A stretch of DNA of 13,018 bases from UBA7328 sp036479115 (GCA_036479115.1 JAZGFD010000204.1:1-13018), one strand, 5' to 3'; counted from the stretch's first letter, positions 1-8,555 are shown. The notes: generated by a model not told the origin, from the letters alone. A program made the numbers and translations.

Positions 1-397
1 CTCCCCCACTAATAGCTGATAACTGCCTAGGGGCACCTACTACAGCCCGATCGCCATCTATGGCAACCACCATACCCAATCTTGCAAATGCTGTCCCAAA
101 TAATATATTTACCGGGAGTTCAGAATCAACAAAAACCCAGTCTTTTCCATCCCATTTATAAAAAAACACCTTTCCTTCATTGCTGTTTTTGTTAGGATCC
201 CCCACGATTAAATGTTCACCAGACATCGCAATAGACTCTCCAAAACTAGTTCCGAAGCGAGATGTTTTACCTTCAAAGGTCAGGTCACTACCATTTATTT
301 GATAAGCATAAAACTCATTGCCTGTGCTACCGGGAGCTCCTGCTGCTGCCAAGCCTTTATCGATAGTTACCGAATTGCCCAGTTCATCACTGCTAAA
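1..397 (-). repeat. Start of an FG-GAP (integrin-alpha-like) beta-propeller
   Basis: The last 132 visible residues hold three repeats of the FG-GAP type: ELGNSVTID...AAAGAP (about 2070-2087), FGESIAMSG...LIVGDP (2117-2132) and ARLGMVVAIDG...AVVGAP (about 2170-2187). Between repeats are the usual YAYQ or FFYKWDG strands followed by a tryptophan or phenylalanine. FG-GAP propellers normally have about seven blades, so four or more blades should follow to the left of the window. In secreted bacterial proteins these propellers bind calcium or protein ligands. They fit a binding rather than catalytic role, but that is inference. Confidence 0.8.
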
Positions 398-3300
398 ATC
401 TCCTGTGTCGGTTTCAGGAACTATATCAGAACTTCCAGAAGTGAATCCATTGTTAAAATTACTCCAACTAGAAAAATGCTCCGTTCCGCCCACTATTTTA
501 ACAGCTCTAACTCGAAATTGCAAGAAAAACCCACCCTTTGCAGTATGTAAAAAGGATCTTTTTCCGCTGCCGATATTCACAGGATTACTCCAGCCAAACC
601 CATCATTAAACTGGTATTCAAAGCGGTCAATATCCGCATTTTCATTATAGGCCCAGATCAGTTTAATAAAATCTGGGTAGGTACCATCCGATGCGTTAAA
701 ATTTTGAGGAACGGTAATAGCTGGATAGGCTACAATGGCCGTACACACATTTGTGCCTTCGTATTGCATACCATTTCGTACTGAAAAAGCTTTGGCAGAA
801 TAATTATAATTTGCATTGGGTACGCCTTTATCATCGATCCATTTTACGATGATGGTATCGACCTCTCCATTGGGGTTTTCTATAAAAAATACGGTATCTA
901 CTCTAATGCCATCTCGATATATATAAAAACCTTTTACCTGACTCAAGCTGTCGTAACCGAGGCAAAGTATAATATTCCCTTCGGCTGCTTGAGCTATAGC
1001 TGTGAGCCCACACACCTCTGATAGGGCAGGAAAAGCGATGCTAACGGATGGAATGGCCGCTGCTACCCCAGAACTAATTTTAATGTCTTCTCTCAGCACA
1101 AAAGCCACTATTTCGTATTGATGATTGCCGCCGGGAATACCCAGATAATCAGTATAAAAGAAAAGGCCGTTTCCATTAGAAAAACTATGCCCAGTCAGGG
1201 CTGGGTTGTCACCCATTGTCATGATATCTTCGGTCAATTCGGCAATCAGAATACCATCGCGATATATTTCAAAACCGTCCGCCCCGCCGTCCTGATAGGC
1301 CCAGTCGAGTCGTACATGGTTTTTGGATGAGGTTTCGCCAACACAGGGTACTTTTGTAGGAATAGAAGCTGCTAGATTTTTTACTTCACTGACACCTGCT
1401 GCCGTGAAATTAATAGAAATGGTTTCAGAGGCAAAGAGTCCTTTGATGGCGGTAACGGAATATTTATAGGCCTTGCCAGGAGCTATGTTTTCATCTGTCC
1501 AGGTCAATTGTTGGCTAGTTAGAATAGTTGCTACTACTATATCATTGCGTTGTATCCGGTAGGAATCATGGTTATTGTATACATGACTCCAATTGAGTAT
1601 CGTCTGGTTGGCATCGGGGTTAAAAGTGGCCGTCAGGTTGTTGACTGGGAAGAGTTCTGGAAATATATTATTGGCAGAAACGGTTTCTGATTCCGTTCGT
1701 TCTTCTCCTGCCAATAAATAGGATCGAACACCATAAAAATACTCTACTCCTGGGACTCCTTCGGTATCGTAAAACACCAAAGATTGTCCGTTTAATACTT
1801 CCCCAATCATACCTGGTCCTCTAAAAATTTCAAAACCAGTATAGTTGCCATTGGAAGGGCTCCAGTTAATGATCATTCGGCAATTGGCAGGATCACGTGT
1901 TGCCGTTACTGCCAGTGGAATGGCTATGCCCGGCTCGATGGCTGTTTCAAAATAATCAATGAAATCAAGAGGATAACCGAGTTGATTAATAGTGATATTC
2001 ACGGATTGACTGGTTGTAATATCCACATTTCCGCCATTGGTAAAATCGCTATTGTCGCCATCAGCTGTTATGGTAATGCCCAGATTGTCAATGCAAGGTA
2101 AGCCCACAAATTCGTAATAACCTGTAGCATCTGTGATGGTCTGGGCAAAGTATATTTCCTGGTCTATTTCGTCGTCTTTGGCAGTCATGAGCACACCTGC
2201 TACTCCCTGGCCGCTTAAGTTTCTGGTCACTTTTCCAGATATTATTCGGATAGACTTTAGTGCACCTATGGCTTTGGCAGGAAAAGAAAGAAGGGCATTC
2301 TTACTTGCGATGACTTCATATTGAAGATCAGGCCCGCATGAGGCATTGTAATCAAAATAAGCCCTGGTACCTTTGACGAGGGTAGCAATGATGACACCTT
2401 CTCTTTTTATAATAAACTCGGCATTGATATTGGGGTCATAATTCCAGCAGACCTTTACCATATTGGCCAAATCATTAGAAGCCGTTACATTAAAAGGCAT
2501 AAATAAGGGCGTAGCACTAGCATCTAATGGAGCACTGGTAATAGTAGACGGAGCTGAATAATAAGTCTGTCCTTCTACTATTCGGAAGGATTTTACTTCG
2601 TAATTGATAGAATTGTGCGGAGGGTTGGTCACGTAGTCAATAAAATGTACGCCACCCGTAGGAACAGTACCTACAGAAGACCCATCGCGAAATACCTCAA
2701 AACCATTATGATTGGTAGAAGTATGGGGTGTCCAGTTGATTTCCACCTGTCCGAAATCGGGATTGGCTGTAAGATTAGGCGGCATTTTTACAGAGGGATA
2801 GGCCGTGGATGCAGAGGTGGCAGCCTGCTCGTATGAGGTATCTGGTGTTTCTAATATAGCACTGACCCGATATGTATAACTTGTATCGGGCTTACCGGTC
2901 AGGTCTTTTATGATAACTGTTTGCCCAGCAGGAGCGAAGTTTTTTAGCTTGTTGGCAATTAGGATAAAATCTGCTGCACCGTCTTCCTTTCGGTAGATAT
3001 TAAAGCCTTTATAATTATAATTTCCAATCAAAACGGCAGGCACATCCCAACTGATTTCCATTAAGTCTTCATTTGGTTTTGGTGTAGCTATTACATTTTG
3101 TGGAGGGGTCAATGCAGGGAAAGTCACTGGAACAGGGATTTCTGGAAATAGATCCGATTCGTAGTCTACCGGTTCATTGTTCAGATTGTGGACAGTTCGG
3201 TACGCCAGAATTTGATAACTTGTCTGTGTACCGGGTTCGCCATAAAAGTCTTCAAAAGTATTGATTCCCAAGGGCAATTGGGCAATTTGAGAGCCGTTTC

Positions 3301-6300
3301 TAAAAATTCTGAACCCAATGATATTGGCAGAGGAATAAGCAGGGGTTGACCAGTTGAGACTAACTTTTCCCAGATTTACGTCGGGCTGTACATCCAGGCT
3401 TTTTACAGTGGTGACTGCCGGAAATGTTTCCGTTTGGATCAATGTGACAGTGATGACCTGATTGGTATTTTCTTCAATGCGGAAAGCCTCCAGCGTATAT
3501 ATGTATTCAATATTGGGAATGCCATCTAGGTCAATCAACTGATTTATAGCACCACCATTATCATTCAAAGCAGCGATGAGATTACTGCCTCGATAGATAT
3601 TAAAAAATGTGACTTGACCGACGCTCTGCATATAATTCCAATCGAGGGTAGTTTTGTCTGTTGTAATATCAGGGCTTACGGTAAAAACATTCAAATTCAG
3701 GCTGGCACTGGACGTAGTAAATCCACTGTTTTCCAAAAAGGTAATATTGGTATTGGTAGGCATGGCGCTATTGAGGGTTACCATCAGGGTTGCTTCATCA
3801 AAAGATTTACCGGTTTTGCTGGCCTTTAAAGAAAATTCTGTCTCTAAATCGTAAAAAAGATTGGGGAATGAAAAGGTGCCGTTGAAGTCGGTCAAGACTT
3901 CCATGACAAGTACTTCTTGTGTGAAGCCGGCAGTAGTTGTTTCTTCTGATAAAGTATCCACTTCTGCTATTTGAATTTTAACGCCCTCGATTATAGTATC
4001 TCTGTATGTGGTATCAAAAACCGTTATTAGTTCTGTGAACCCTGCAACTGTGGAATCCTTAAAAAGTTCGATTTTTACATTATTTACAGGATAAAAACCT
4101 TCCTGGGTGACTACACGGCCACTCATAGCTCCGTTGCGAGGGACACTTCCTGGGTCTTCCACCTCTATTGATTCTGTTAGACCATTGAATAATTTTATAC
4201 TATAAGTACTGGTTTTTCCATATATCGGACTTTGATCCATATAGGAAGTAGCCGTATTGGGAAGAGAGACAATGGTGATGCCGTCACGTTGGATGGTGAT
4301 TTTATCACAATAAGCGGATATATCGTTCCAAACCATGTCCACACTTGTCACGGGATTATCATCGGTGGCGCTAAAGCCGATATCGAAGGTGCTGCCCATA
4401 TCACAAACATGGGCATAAGCCTGATTGTGAATAGTACTATATACTTCTACACAGTAATTGTATGCAGTTCCATTGACCAGACTATTGGCTCCATCTTTGA
4501 CATATACATCGTTAAAAAAAGCTGTCATTCCTACATCCGTTCCTTCTATTCCCAAATCTCCTGAAAAGTTGGTGCCATCGCGGTAGATTTTAAATCGGTC
4601 TGCCAGTTTGGAGTGGTTGAGCCAGGTGATTATTACAGAATCGGGATCAGTGGCGTCAGAGGCCGTAACCAGTGTAGGTGGCTGAAATGGCATAGTCTGG
4701 CCTTGTACATTACGGGTGCAAAGGGTAGTACCATTATCTCTTTCACGTATTCTAAGGGTATAATTTTTGGTTAGGTTGGGACCGGTCAAGTGGCGGTAAG
4801 TACCAGAGATCAATTCATTCAGCTGGGTGACATTACCAAATACTTCACAATATATTACTCCGGGTATTTCACAGCCTGGTACCATAACCGAGCTACCATC
4901 CAGTATTTCCAATACGACTCCCAAAGGATAGTTTCCTGCACCGAGGCACCCACTTTTTGACAGATTCCAATTCAAGTCTATATAGGCATCATTATCATTG
5001 ACAGTGGCGGAAAAACCCGGTAAACAATTGACACTAATATTAAAATCACCCTGACCTAATCCTGCCTGAGATTCTACAACAATATAATAAGTGCCTATAC
5101 TTACTTCTGCTTCAATTTGTTCATTGATGAGTACTCCATCTGTCGCACTACTGGCCAAACAGTTAGACAAACCACAGTTAGCATCCAATAAAAAAAGATC
5201 TAAATCAGTACCTGCAGTGGTCAAATCAATTTGAAGAATGCCAGCTACTGGGACAGCTACCTCATAGACTATTTCGTGACCAGAATAATCTTTCAAACTA
5301 CCGCAATAACCTCCATCAAAAAAATCAGTTCCAGCACTGGTGTTTCCACTTTGAGGAACATCGCAAACGATAGGAAATGTACTATCACAAAGATTGGGGC
5401 AAGTTGATGTAAGGGTGAATGGGCTGGTTACTCCTGCTACACCATCAATTACAATATAATAAATACCAGAAACGGTCACTGAAAAATTTATATTTTCATC
5501 CGTGTTGTTTGACGAAGTGCTGAAAGCCAGACAGTTGTTAAAATCACATATGTTTGAAAGTAAAAACAAGTCGAGATTTTGAGTCAATCCGCTGAGGGTT
5601 ACATTTAGAAATTCACCAGCTTGCATGGTTATGGCATAGACTAACTCTTTGCCGGAATGGTCAGAAGTGGTTCCGCAATAATTATCAATTGAATTGGTTC
5701 CGGTATTGGTATCTCCGTTTATCGTTTGGCCACAGGTAATAGTCGTGGGATTGTCACAGAGGCTGGTGCAAGTTAGACTTAAATCAAAGCTACTTGCTGC
5801 TCCAATGTAACCATCTATGACTATATAGTAAATACCCGGGATGTTTACATTATAGAGGATTTGCTCATCCGACAATCCGCTGTTTGTACTTCTCGTTAAG
5901 CAATTACTCATACAATCCCCACCCATAAGGAATAAATCTATATCTCCACCTGTTATATTGGTCAAATCTATGGTTACGTTAGTTACGGAGGAAACTGTAA
6001 AAGAATAGAAAGCTTCAGGGCCAGTTTCCGAAAAATTGACACAACTGTATGTCGATTTGTTATTGATTCCGCCCACTGTTGTTCCGCTTAGGGTTGCACT
6101 ACAGGTGATTGGCGTAGCAGCAATGCAAAAAACATCCTCCATAGTAAGGGTAAATGAAGAAGTTGCCCCGGCACGGCCCTCTACAATAATCTGGTAGGTC
6201 CCGGGAGAAAGATTTATTGTAATTTCTTCATCTGTTGTGCCACTTTGCATACTTGCTCCCTGGTTAAAGCCCTCATCACAGTTTCCATCCAAAAAAAGGT

Positions 6301-6592
6301 CCAGATTAGCTTGCAAATTGGTTAAATTAACTTTTATTGTTTTAGAGGATGAAAGTGTAAATTCATACACTATTTCTGGTCCAGAATAATCCGTTGCTGT
6401 TCCACCCCACCCGCTGCTTACATTATTAGTTCCTGTACTATTATTTCCCACTATGGGTACACCAAAGCTAATGGGTGTAGTGCCGCTAGAGCATAGTTGA
6501 GCTTGAATAGGGGTGAAGGCAGCTCCTACTATCCATAACAGAATACCAATTATTATCACAAAGAATCGAGAAATAGATAATGAGGATTGCAT
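1..6592 (-). CDS. Giant secreted modular protein (PPC x4, FN3-like x~13, FG-GAP), C-terminus outside window
   Basis: One open frame of 2,197 codons without a stop starts at ATG 6592 and leaves the window at base 1. Residues 1-31 look like a signal peptide: a few polar residues, a hydrophobic stretch FVIIIGILLWIVGAAF, then PIQAQ. Residues about 35-520 are four PPC domains, about 525-2055 are roughly thirteen fibronectin-III-like modules, and from about 2066 an FG-GAP propeller begins. Two carboxypeptidase-regulatory-like modules interrupt the FN3 array, at about 822-955 (motif TDFNGTFSF at 901-909) and 1447-1540 (TDATGYYEF at 1487-1495). No peptidase, glycosidase or other catalytic motif is visible. 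In Bacteroidota such proteins are usually exported by Sec and then the type IX system, and act as adhesins, matrix proteins or enzyme carriers; the diagnostic C-terminal domain would lie beyond the left edge. It is divergent from the Hpt-LytTR operon. The family is clear, the exact function unknown. Confidence 0.9.
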   Translation of the reverse strand, partial: MQSSLSISRFFVIIIGILLWIVGAAFTPIQAQLCSSGTTPISFGVPIVGNNSTGTNNVSSGWGGTATDYSGPEIVYEFTLSSSKTIKVNLTNLQANLDLFLDGNCDEGFNQGASMQSGTTDEEITINLSPGTYQIIVEGRAGATSSFTLTMEDVFCIAATPITCSATLSGTTVGGINNKSTYSCVNFSETGPEAFYSFTVSSVTNVTIDLTNITGGDIDLFLMGGDCMSNCLTRSTNSGLSDEQILYNVNIPGIYYIVIDGYIGAASSFDLSLTCTSLCDNPTTITCGQTINGDTNTGTNSIDNYCGTTSDHSGKELVYAITMQAGEFLNVTLSGLTQNLDLFLLSNICDFNNCLAFSTSSNNTDENINFSVTVSGIYYIVIDGVAGVTSPFTLTSTCPNLCDSTFPIVCDVPQSGNTSAGTDFFDGGYCGSLKDYSGHEIVYEVAVPVAGILQIDLTTAGTDLDLFLLDANCGLSNCLASSATDGVLINEQIEAEVSIGTYYIVVESQAGLGQGDFNISVNCLPGFSATVNDNDAYIDLNWNLSKSGCLGAGNYPLGVVLEILDGSSVMVPGCEIPGVIYCEVFGNVTQLNELISGTYRHLTGPNLTKNYTLRIRERDNGTTLCTRNVQGQTMPFQPPTLVTASDATDPDSVIITWLNHSKLADRFKIYRDGTNFSGDLGIEGTDVGMTAFFNDVYVKDGANSLVNGTAYNYCVEVYSTIHNQAYAHVCDMGSTFDIGFSATDDNPVTSVDMVWNDISAYCDKITIQRDGITIVSLPNTATSYMDQSPIYGKTSTYSIKLFNGLTESIEVEDPGSVPRNGAMSGRVVTQEGFYPVNNVKIELFKDSTVAGFTELITVFDTTYRDTIIEGVKIQIAEVDTLSEETTTAGFTQEVLVMEVLTDFNGTFSFPNLFYDLETEFSLKASKTGKSFDEATLMVTLNSAMPTNTNITFLENSGFTTSSASLNLNVFTVSPDITTDKTTLDWNYMQSVGQVTFFNIYRGSNLIAALNDNGGAINQLIDLDGIPNIEYIYTLEAFRIEENTNQVITVTLIQTETFPAVTTVKSLDVQPDVNLGKVSLNWSTPAYSSANIIGFRIFRNGSQIAQLPLGINTFEDFYGEPGTQTSYQILAYRTVHNLNNEPVDYESDLFPEIPVPVTFPALTPPQNVIATPKPNEDLMEISWDVPAVLIGNYNYKGFNIYRKEDGAADFILIANKLKNFAPAGQTVIIKDLTGKPDTSYTYRVSAILETPDTSYEQAATSASTAYPSVKMPPNLTANPDFGQVEINWTPHTSTNHNGFEVFRDGSSVGTVPTGGVHFIDYVTNPPHNSINYEVKSFRIVEGQTYYSAPSTITSAPLDASATPLFMPFNVTASNDLANMVKVCWNYDPNINAEFIIKREGVIIATLVKGTRAYFDYNASCGPDLQYEVIASKNALLSFPAKAIGALKSIRIISGKVTRNLSGQGVAGVLMTAKDDEIDQEIYFAQTITDATGYYEFVGLPCIDNLGITITADGDNSDFTNGGNVDITTSQSVNITINQLGYPLDFIDYFETAIEPGIAIPLAVTATRDPANCRMIINWSPSNGNYTGFEIFRGPGMIGEVLNGQSLVFYDTEGVPGVEYFYGVRSYLLAGEERTESETVSANNIFPELFPVNNLTATFNPDANQTILNWSHVYNNHDSYRIQRNDIVVATILTSQQLTWTDENIAPGKAYKYSVTAIKGLFASETISINFTAAGVSEVKNLAASIPTKVPCVGETSSKNHVRLDWAYQDGGADGFEIYRDGILIAELTEDIMTMGDNPALTGHSFSNGNGLFFYTDYLGIPGGNHQYEIVAFVLREDIKISSGVAAAIPSVSIAFPALSEVCGLTAIAQAAEGNIILCLGYDSLSQVKGFYIYRDGIRVDTVFFIENPNGEVDTIIVKWIDDKGVPNANYNYSAKAFSVRNGMQYEGTNVCTAIVAYPAITVPQNFNASDGTYPDFIKLIWAYNENADIDRFEYQFNDGFGWSNPVNIGSGKRSFLHTAKGGFFLQFRVRAVKIVGGTEHFSSWSNFNNGFTSGSSDIVPETDTGDFSSDELGNSVTIDKGLAAAGAPGSTGNEFYAYQINGSDLTFEGKTSRFGTSFGESIAMSGEHLIVGDPNKNSNEGKVFFYKWDGKDWVFVDSELPVNILFGTAFARLGMVVAIDGDRAVVGAPRQLSAISGG
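428..5020 (-). repeat. Array of about thirteen FN3-like modules with two carboxypeptidase-regulatory-like inserts
   Basis: Residues about 525-2055 repeat a fibronectin-III-like pattern: an opening PxNLTA/NVxA strand, a central I-N-W or L-D-W strand, a strand ending in IYRDG or a variant, and a closing Y-x-Y-x-V strand. The IYRDG-type motif recurs at least eleven times, for example KIYRDG, TIQRDG, RIFRNG, EVFRDG, IIKREG, EIYRDG and YIYRDG. Approximate module starts are residues 525, 638, 738, 966, 1063, 1163, 1270, 1365, 1558, 1648, 1738, 1862 and 1960. The first and last modules are the most divergent, so the count may be off by one or two. The array probably forms a long stalk that holds the terminal domains away from the cell or from each other. 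Confidence 0.75.
5033..6490 (-). repeat. Four tandem PPC (pre-peptidase C-terminal) domains within the giant protein
   Basis: Residues about 35-520 fall into four repeats of roughly 115-120 residues. Each carries the PPC hallmark of an acidic turn followed by a hydrophobic strand: NLDLFL (96-101), DIDLFL (217-222), NLDLFL (339-344) and DLDLFL (463-468). Each also has a closing strand, YQIIVEG in the first, YYIVIDG in the second and third and YYIVVES in the fourth. Each repeat opens with a G(T/N)N- or GT-type turn and contains a Y/F-S-G-x-E segment. Repeats two to four share a paired cysteine pattern (C-x3-C, as in CMSNC, CDFNNC, CGLSNC) after the DLFL strand, suggesting disulfides in an extracellular protein. 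PPC domains are beta-sandwiches usually found next to secreted peptidases; here none is seen beside them. Boundaries are approximate. Confidence 0.85.
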
Positions 6593-6743
6593 AAGTTTAG
6601 TTTTTCTTTTTAATAAAATTTACTATTGAGAGAATTTGCAAAACCTAAGGTTCTATCTTATTAAATCCTGACAACAAGACCGCATATTAGTATTATAAAA
6701 AACAGGACAACAGGTGTACTTATCCAGTGAAAAGGATACTTAT

Positions 6744-6764
6744 CAAACGGTTGACCAAACGGTA
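6744..6764. promoter_or_regulatory. Direct repeat CAAACGGT in divergent intergenic region
   Basis: CAAACGGTT at 6744-6752 is followed by CAAACGGTA at 6756-6764, with starts 12 bases apart. The first copy contains ACGGTTGA, which agrees with most of the ACnGTTnR half-site described for LytTR regulators; the second agrees less well. Known LytTR sites are paired direct repeats with a longer spacing, so the match is only partial. The gene 106 bases downstream leads to a LytTR regulator at 7253, so autoregulation is possible. Function unproven. Confidence 0.35.
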
Positions 6765-6780
6765 ATATCCGTAATGTCAA
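6751..6780. promoter_or_regulatory. 30-base dyad, candidate operator between giant gene and Hpt-LytTR operon
   Basis: The layout is TTGAC, three bases, ACGG, six bases, CCGT, three bases, GTCAA, so two separate blocks of both arms pair exactly about a centre at 6765/6766. It lies in the 277-base gap (6593-6869) between two divergent genes, 89 bases before the Hpt start and 158 bases before the giant-gene start. Symmetric sites of this size fit a dimeric regulator that could control both directions. The six-base centre and unpaired trios argue against a transcriptional terminator. The rest of the gap shows only a short palindrome (AACCTAAGGTT, 6642-6652) and no convincing Bacteroidota promoter. 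Confidence 0.45.
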
Positions 6781-6869
6781 CCTTCTGATTAATACTATTC
6801 TAAGTATAGAAACTATATCCTAACTTGTGGGAACCATTGGTGAGAGGTCAGAGACTTTTTGCCTAATAA

Positions 6870-7256
6870 ATGCAAACGATAATTATGATAGATATCAATA
6901 CACTTACTTACATTGATCTGAAAAATGTAGTTAAAATTTCAAGAGGAAGTAATGATAAGATGTACACCTACTTAAAGCAGTTCAGTGAATTGATCTCTGA
7001 GCGTTCTAAAAAAGTCAAGGAGAGCATGGTAGCTGAAGACCGCACGGCCATGCTTCAAATATTGCATAATATGAGTCCGCAAATACAATTTTTTGGTATT
7101 CACGATGTGGCAGAATCCTTAAAAAGAATGGAATGGGATTACAAAACCATATCCATAGATAAGCTTAAACCTATCGTAGAAGACATCCTTCAGAAATTGA
7201 ATGATGCCGTGGATGAGGTCGAGAATATACTAGATAATAATTACCCCAGAGCATGA
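6870..7256 (+). CDS. Hpt-like histidine phosphotransfer protein
   Basis: This is a 128-residue all-helical soluble protein with no signal peptide or membrane segment. It has the size and layout of a stand-alone Hpt domain: an N-terminal helix with ISRGSNDKMYTYLKQF (about 23-38, resembling the usual G-G-x-x-x-x-x-x-x-L-F segment), then the helix LQILHNMSPQIQFFGI (62-77). There His66 would be the phosphorylated residue and the following pattern H-x-x-x-P-x-x-x-x-x-G matches Bacteroidota Hpt proteins, which often have H-x-L-K-P. The usual lysine two residues after the leucine position is serine here. It would shuttle a phosphoryl group between REC domains. ATG 6870 is the longest start; ATG 6885 (Met6) is equally plausible. 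It overlaps the LytTR regulator gene by four bases, indicating translational coupling. A degenerate Hpt without phosphotransfer cannot be excluded. Confidence 0.75.
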   Translation: MQTIIMIDINTLTYIDLKNVVKISRGSNDKMYTYLKQFSELISERSKKVKESMVAEDRTAMLQILHNMSPQIQFFGIHDVAESLKRMEWDYKTISIDKLKPIVEDILQKLNDAVDEVENILDNNYPRA

Positions 7257-7999
7257 AAATTAAAAGTCTCATTATCGACGATGATGCTTTTATGCAAAAA
7301 TTACTAAAGGATAAACTGAATCAATTTTTTCCTGAAATAACTGTAGTTGATATAGCCAACAGTGGTGCTGATGGGTTGCAAAAAATACAAATACACGATC
7401 CTGACCTTATATTTTTGGATGTAGAGATGCCGGATATGACGGGTTTTGAAATGTTGAGTAAACTAGACACCATTGCATTCCAAACTATTTTTATAACCTC
7501 CTATTCTCACTATGCTATCAAGGCTATCCGATTTAATGCGTTGGACTATTTGATAAAACCCATTGATCTGGGCGAACTTAAACAGGCCATCAAACGCTAC
7601 AAAGCCAAGGTTAAAAGAAATATACAATCTGATAATGTAAAACAGGCTCTTTTAAATTTTGATTCAAAAAATGTACTCGATCGAAAATTGACATTGCAAA
7701 CACAGAACGGCAAACTTCAACTGGCACTGAAAGACATAATCCGTGTAGAAGCAGAACGCAACTACAGCTATATAGTGATGGAAAATGATAAAAAACATCT
7801 GATTTCCAAAACCCTGGGTGATTTTGAAGAATTATTAGAAGGCAATGGATTTTTCAGGTGCCATAAATCACATATTATCAATGGTGCACACATCAAGTCG
7901 CATCCCAATAGCTATACTATCATGACTACAGATGAGCAAGAAATCCCAATTGCCCGAAGGAAGAGGGAAGCTTTTAAGCTATGGTATGATGGAGAGTGA
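7253..7999 (+). CDS. LytTR-family response regulator (REC-LytTR)
   Basis: This is a 248-residue two-domain cytoplasmic regulator of the LytR/AgrA class. The REC domain spans about residues 3-120 with the acidic pocket D9-D10-D11, phosphoacceptor D56 in FLDVEMPDMTG, switch residue T82 and conserved K102 in YLIKP. The LytTR DNA-binding domain spans about 146-245, with the family's DIIRVEAERNYS strand, FFRCHKSHIIN and the closing IPIARRKREAF segment. All catalytic residues are present, so it should be phosphorylated normally. LytTR proteins bind paired direct repeats and usually activate cell-surface or competence-type genes. The start ATGA overlaps the stop of the Hpt gene. No membrane LytS/YehU-type kinase, the common partner, is adjacent; the nearest kinase is the hybrid sensor at 8993-12667. 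A weakly matching repeat at 6744-6764 may be its own site. Confidence 0.92.
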   Translation: MKIKSLIIDDDAFMQKLLKDKLNQFFPEITVVDIANSGADGLQKIQIHDPDLIFLDVEMPDMTGFEMLSKLDTIAFQTIFITSYSHYAIKAIRFNALDYLIKPIDLGELKQAIKRYKAKVKRNIQSDNVKQALLNFDSKNVLDRKLTLQTQNGKLQLALKDIIRVEAERNYSYIVMENDKKHLISKTLGDFEELLEGNGFFRCHKSHIINGAHIKSHPNSYTIMTTDEQEIPIARRKREAFKLWYDGE

Positions 8000-8153
8000 T
8001 AATAGTGGGAGTAGGTAAAAATACTGGCAATCAGCATACCCATATGGCAACATTCTACATACATGTATCCTTGATACTCGATACGAATCATATAATAGAT
8101 TTTCTTGTTGCTGCCGCGAAGGGTATTAGAATTTAATGGATTGTGACCCATTA

Positions 8154-8555
8154 TTATTGATACGCTCCTTTCCACAACCTTAAACAAGAAATATTTTCGA
8201 ATTGTCTATCATAGGTTATAAGTACGAGCCCCGTTTCAATGGCATGAGCAGCGACCCATATGTCATTTGTAGGGATGGGGCAACCTTTTCTCCTAAGCGC
8301 AACAAAAATGTCAGAATAACTTTCGGTTGTTTCGCCCGAGCTGTGTAAGAGAATGACGCCGTTTTTTCTCATAAATTGGGTTAATCGGAATCGGTTCTCT
8401 TTTACTTTATTTCCATTTTTAAAGCTGGAAAGTAATTCGGGAAAAACTACAAAAGAAATCGAAATTTTAGACGCATTAAGTACAATTGATACTACATCAC
8501 TATCATTTCCACTCAAAGCTCTGAATATATTCGTATCAAGACATATTTTTTTCAA
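8154..8555 (-). CDS. PIN-domain ribonuclease toxin, VapC-like
   Basis: This is a 133-residue single PIN domain. It opens with KKICLDTNIF, giving the first acidic residue D7, followed by E40 in FPELLSSF, D98 in IPTNDIWVAAHA and D116 in LITYDRQF. These form the four-acidic metal site of PIN nucleases, and the length is normal for VapC toxins, which cleave tRNA or rRNA. The only possible start is TTG at 8555: a TAA codon directly precedes it and no in-frame ATG lies before D7. A TTG start with no obvious ribosome binding site suggests weak translation or a mutated start. It follows a disrupted RHH antitoxin gene by 44 bases and faces the LytTR gene tail to tail, with 154 featureless bases between. 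Confidence 0.85.
   Translation of the reverse strand: MKKICLDTNIFRALSGNDSDVVSIVLNASKISISFVVFPELLSSFKNGNKVKENRFRLTQFMRKNGVILLHSSGETTESYSDIFVALRRKGCPIPTNDIWVAAHAIETGLVLITYDRQFENISCLRLWKGAYQ

Noticed and set aside
212..4564. Several plus-strand reading frames of 60-130 codons in the left half
   Set aside because: They lie antisense to the continuous 2,197-codon minus-strand frame, have odd composition, and show no family motif; the minus-strand frame has clear domain repeats.
6606..6645. A TTTTG ... TAAATTTT promoter-like pair upstream of the giant gene on the minus strand
   Set aside because: It resembles the Bacteroidota TTTG/TAnnTTTG promoter, but the last base differs and the spacing is a few bases too short; in such AT-rich DNA chance is likely.
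6642..6652. Palindrome AACCTAAGGTT
   Set aside because: It is a short perfect palindrome in AT-rich leader DNA with no second copy or conserved context, so not reported as a site.
8000..8153. Possible bidirectional terminator between the convergent LytTR and toxin genes
   Set aside because: No GC-bearing hairpin followed by a T run could be found on either strand.
7912..8187. A 91-codon minus-strand frame between the toxin and the LytTR gene
   Set aside because: It overlaps both the end of the LytTR gene and the end of the toxin gene, has no recognisable motif, and its middle part is unremarkable intergenic sequence.
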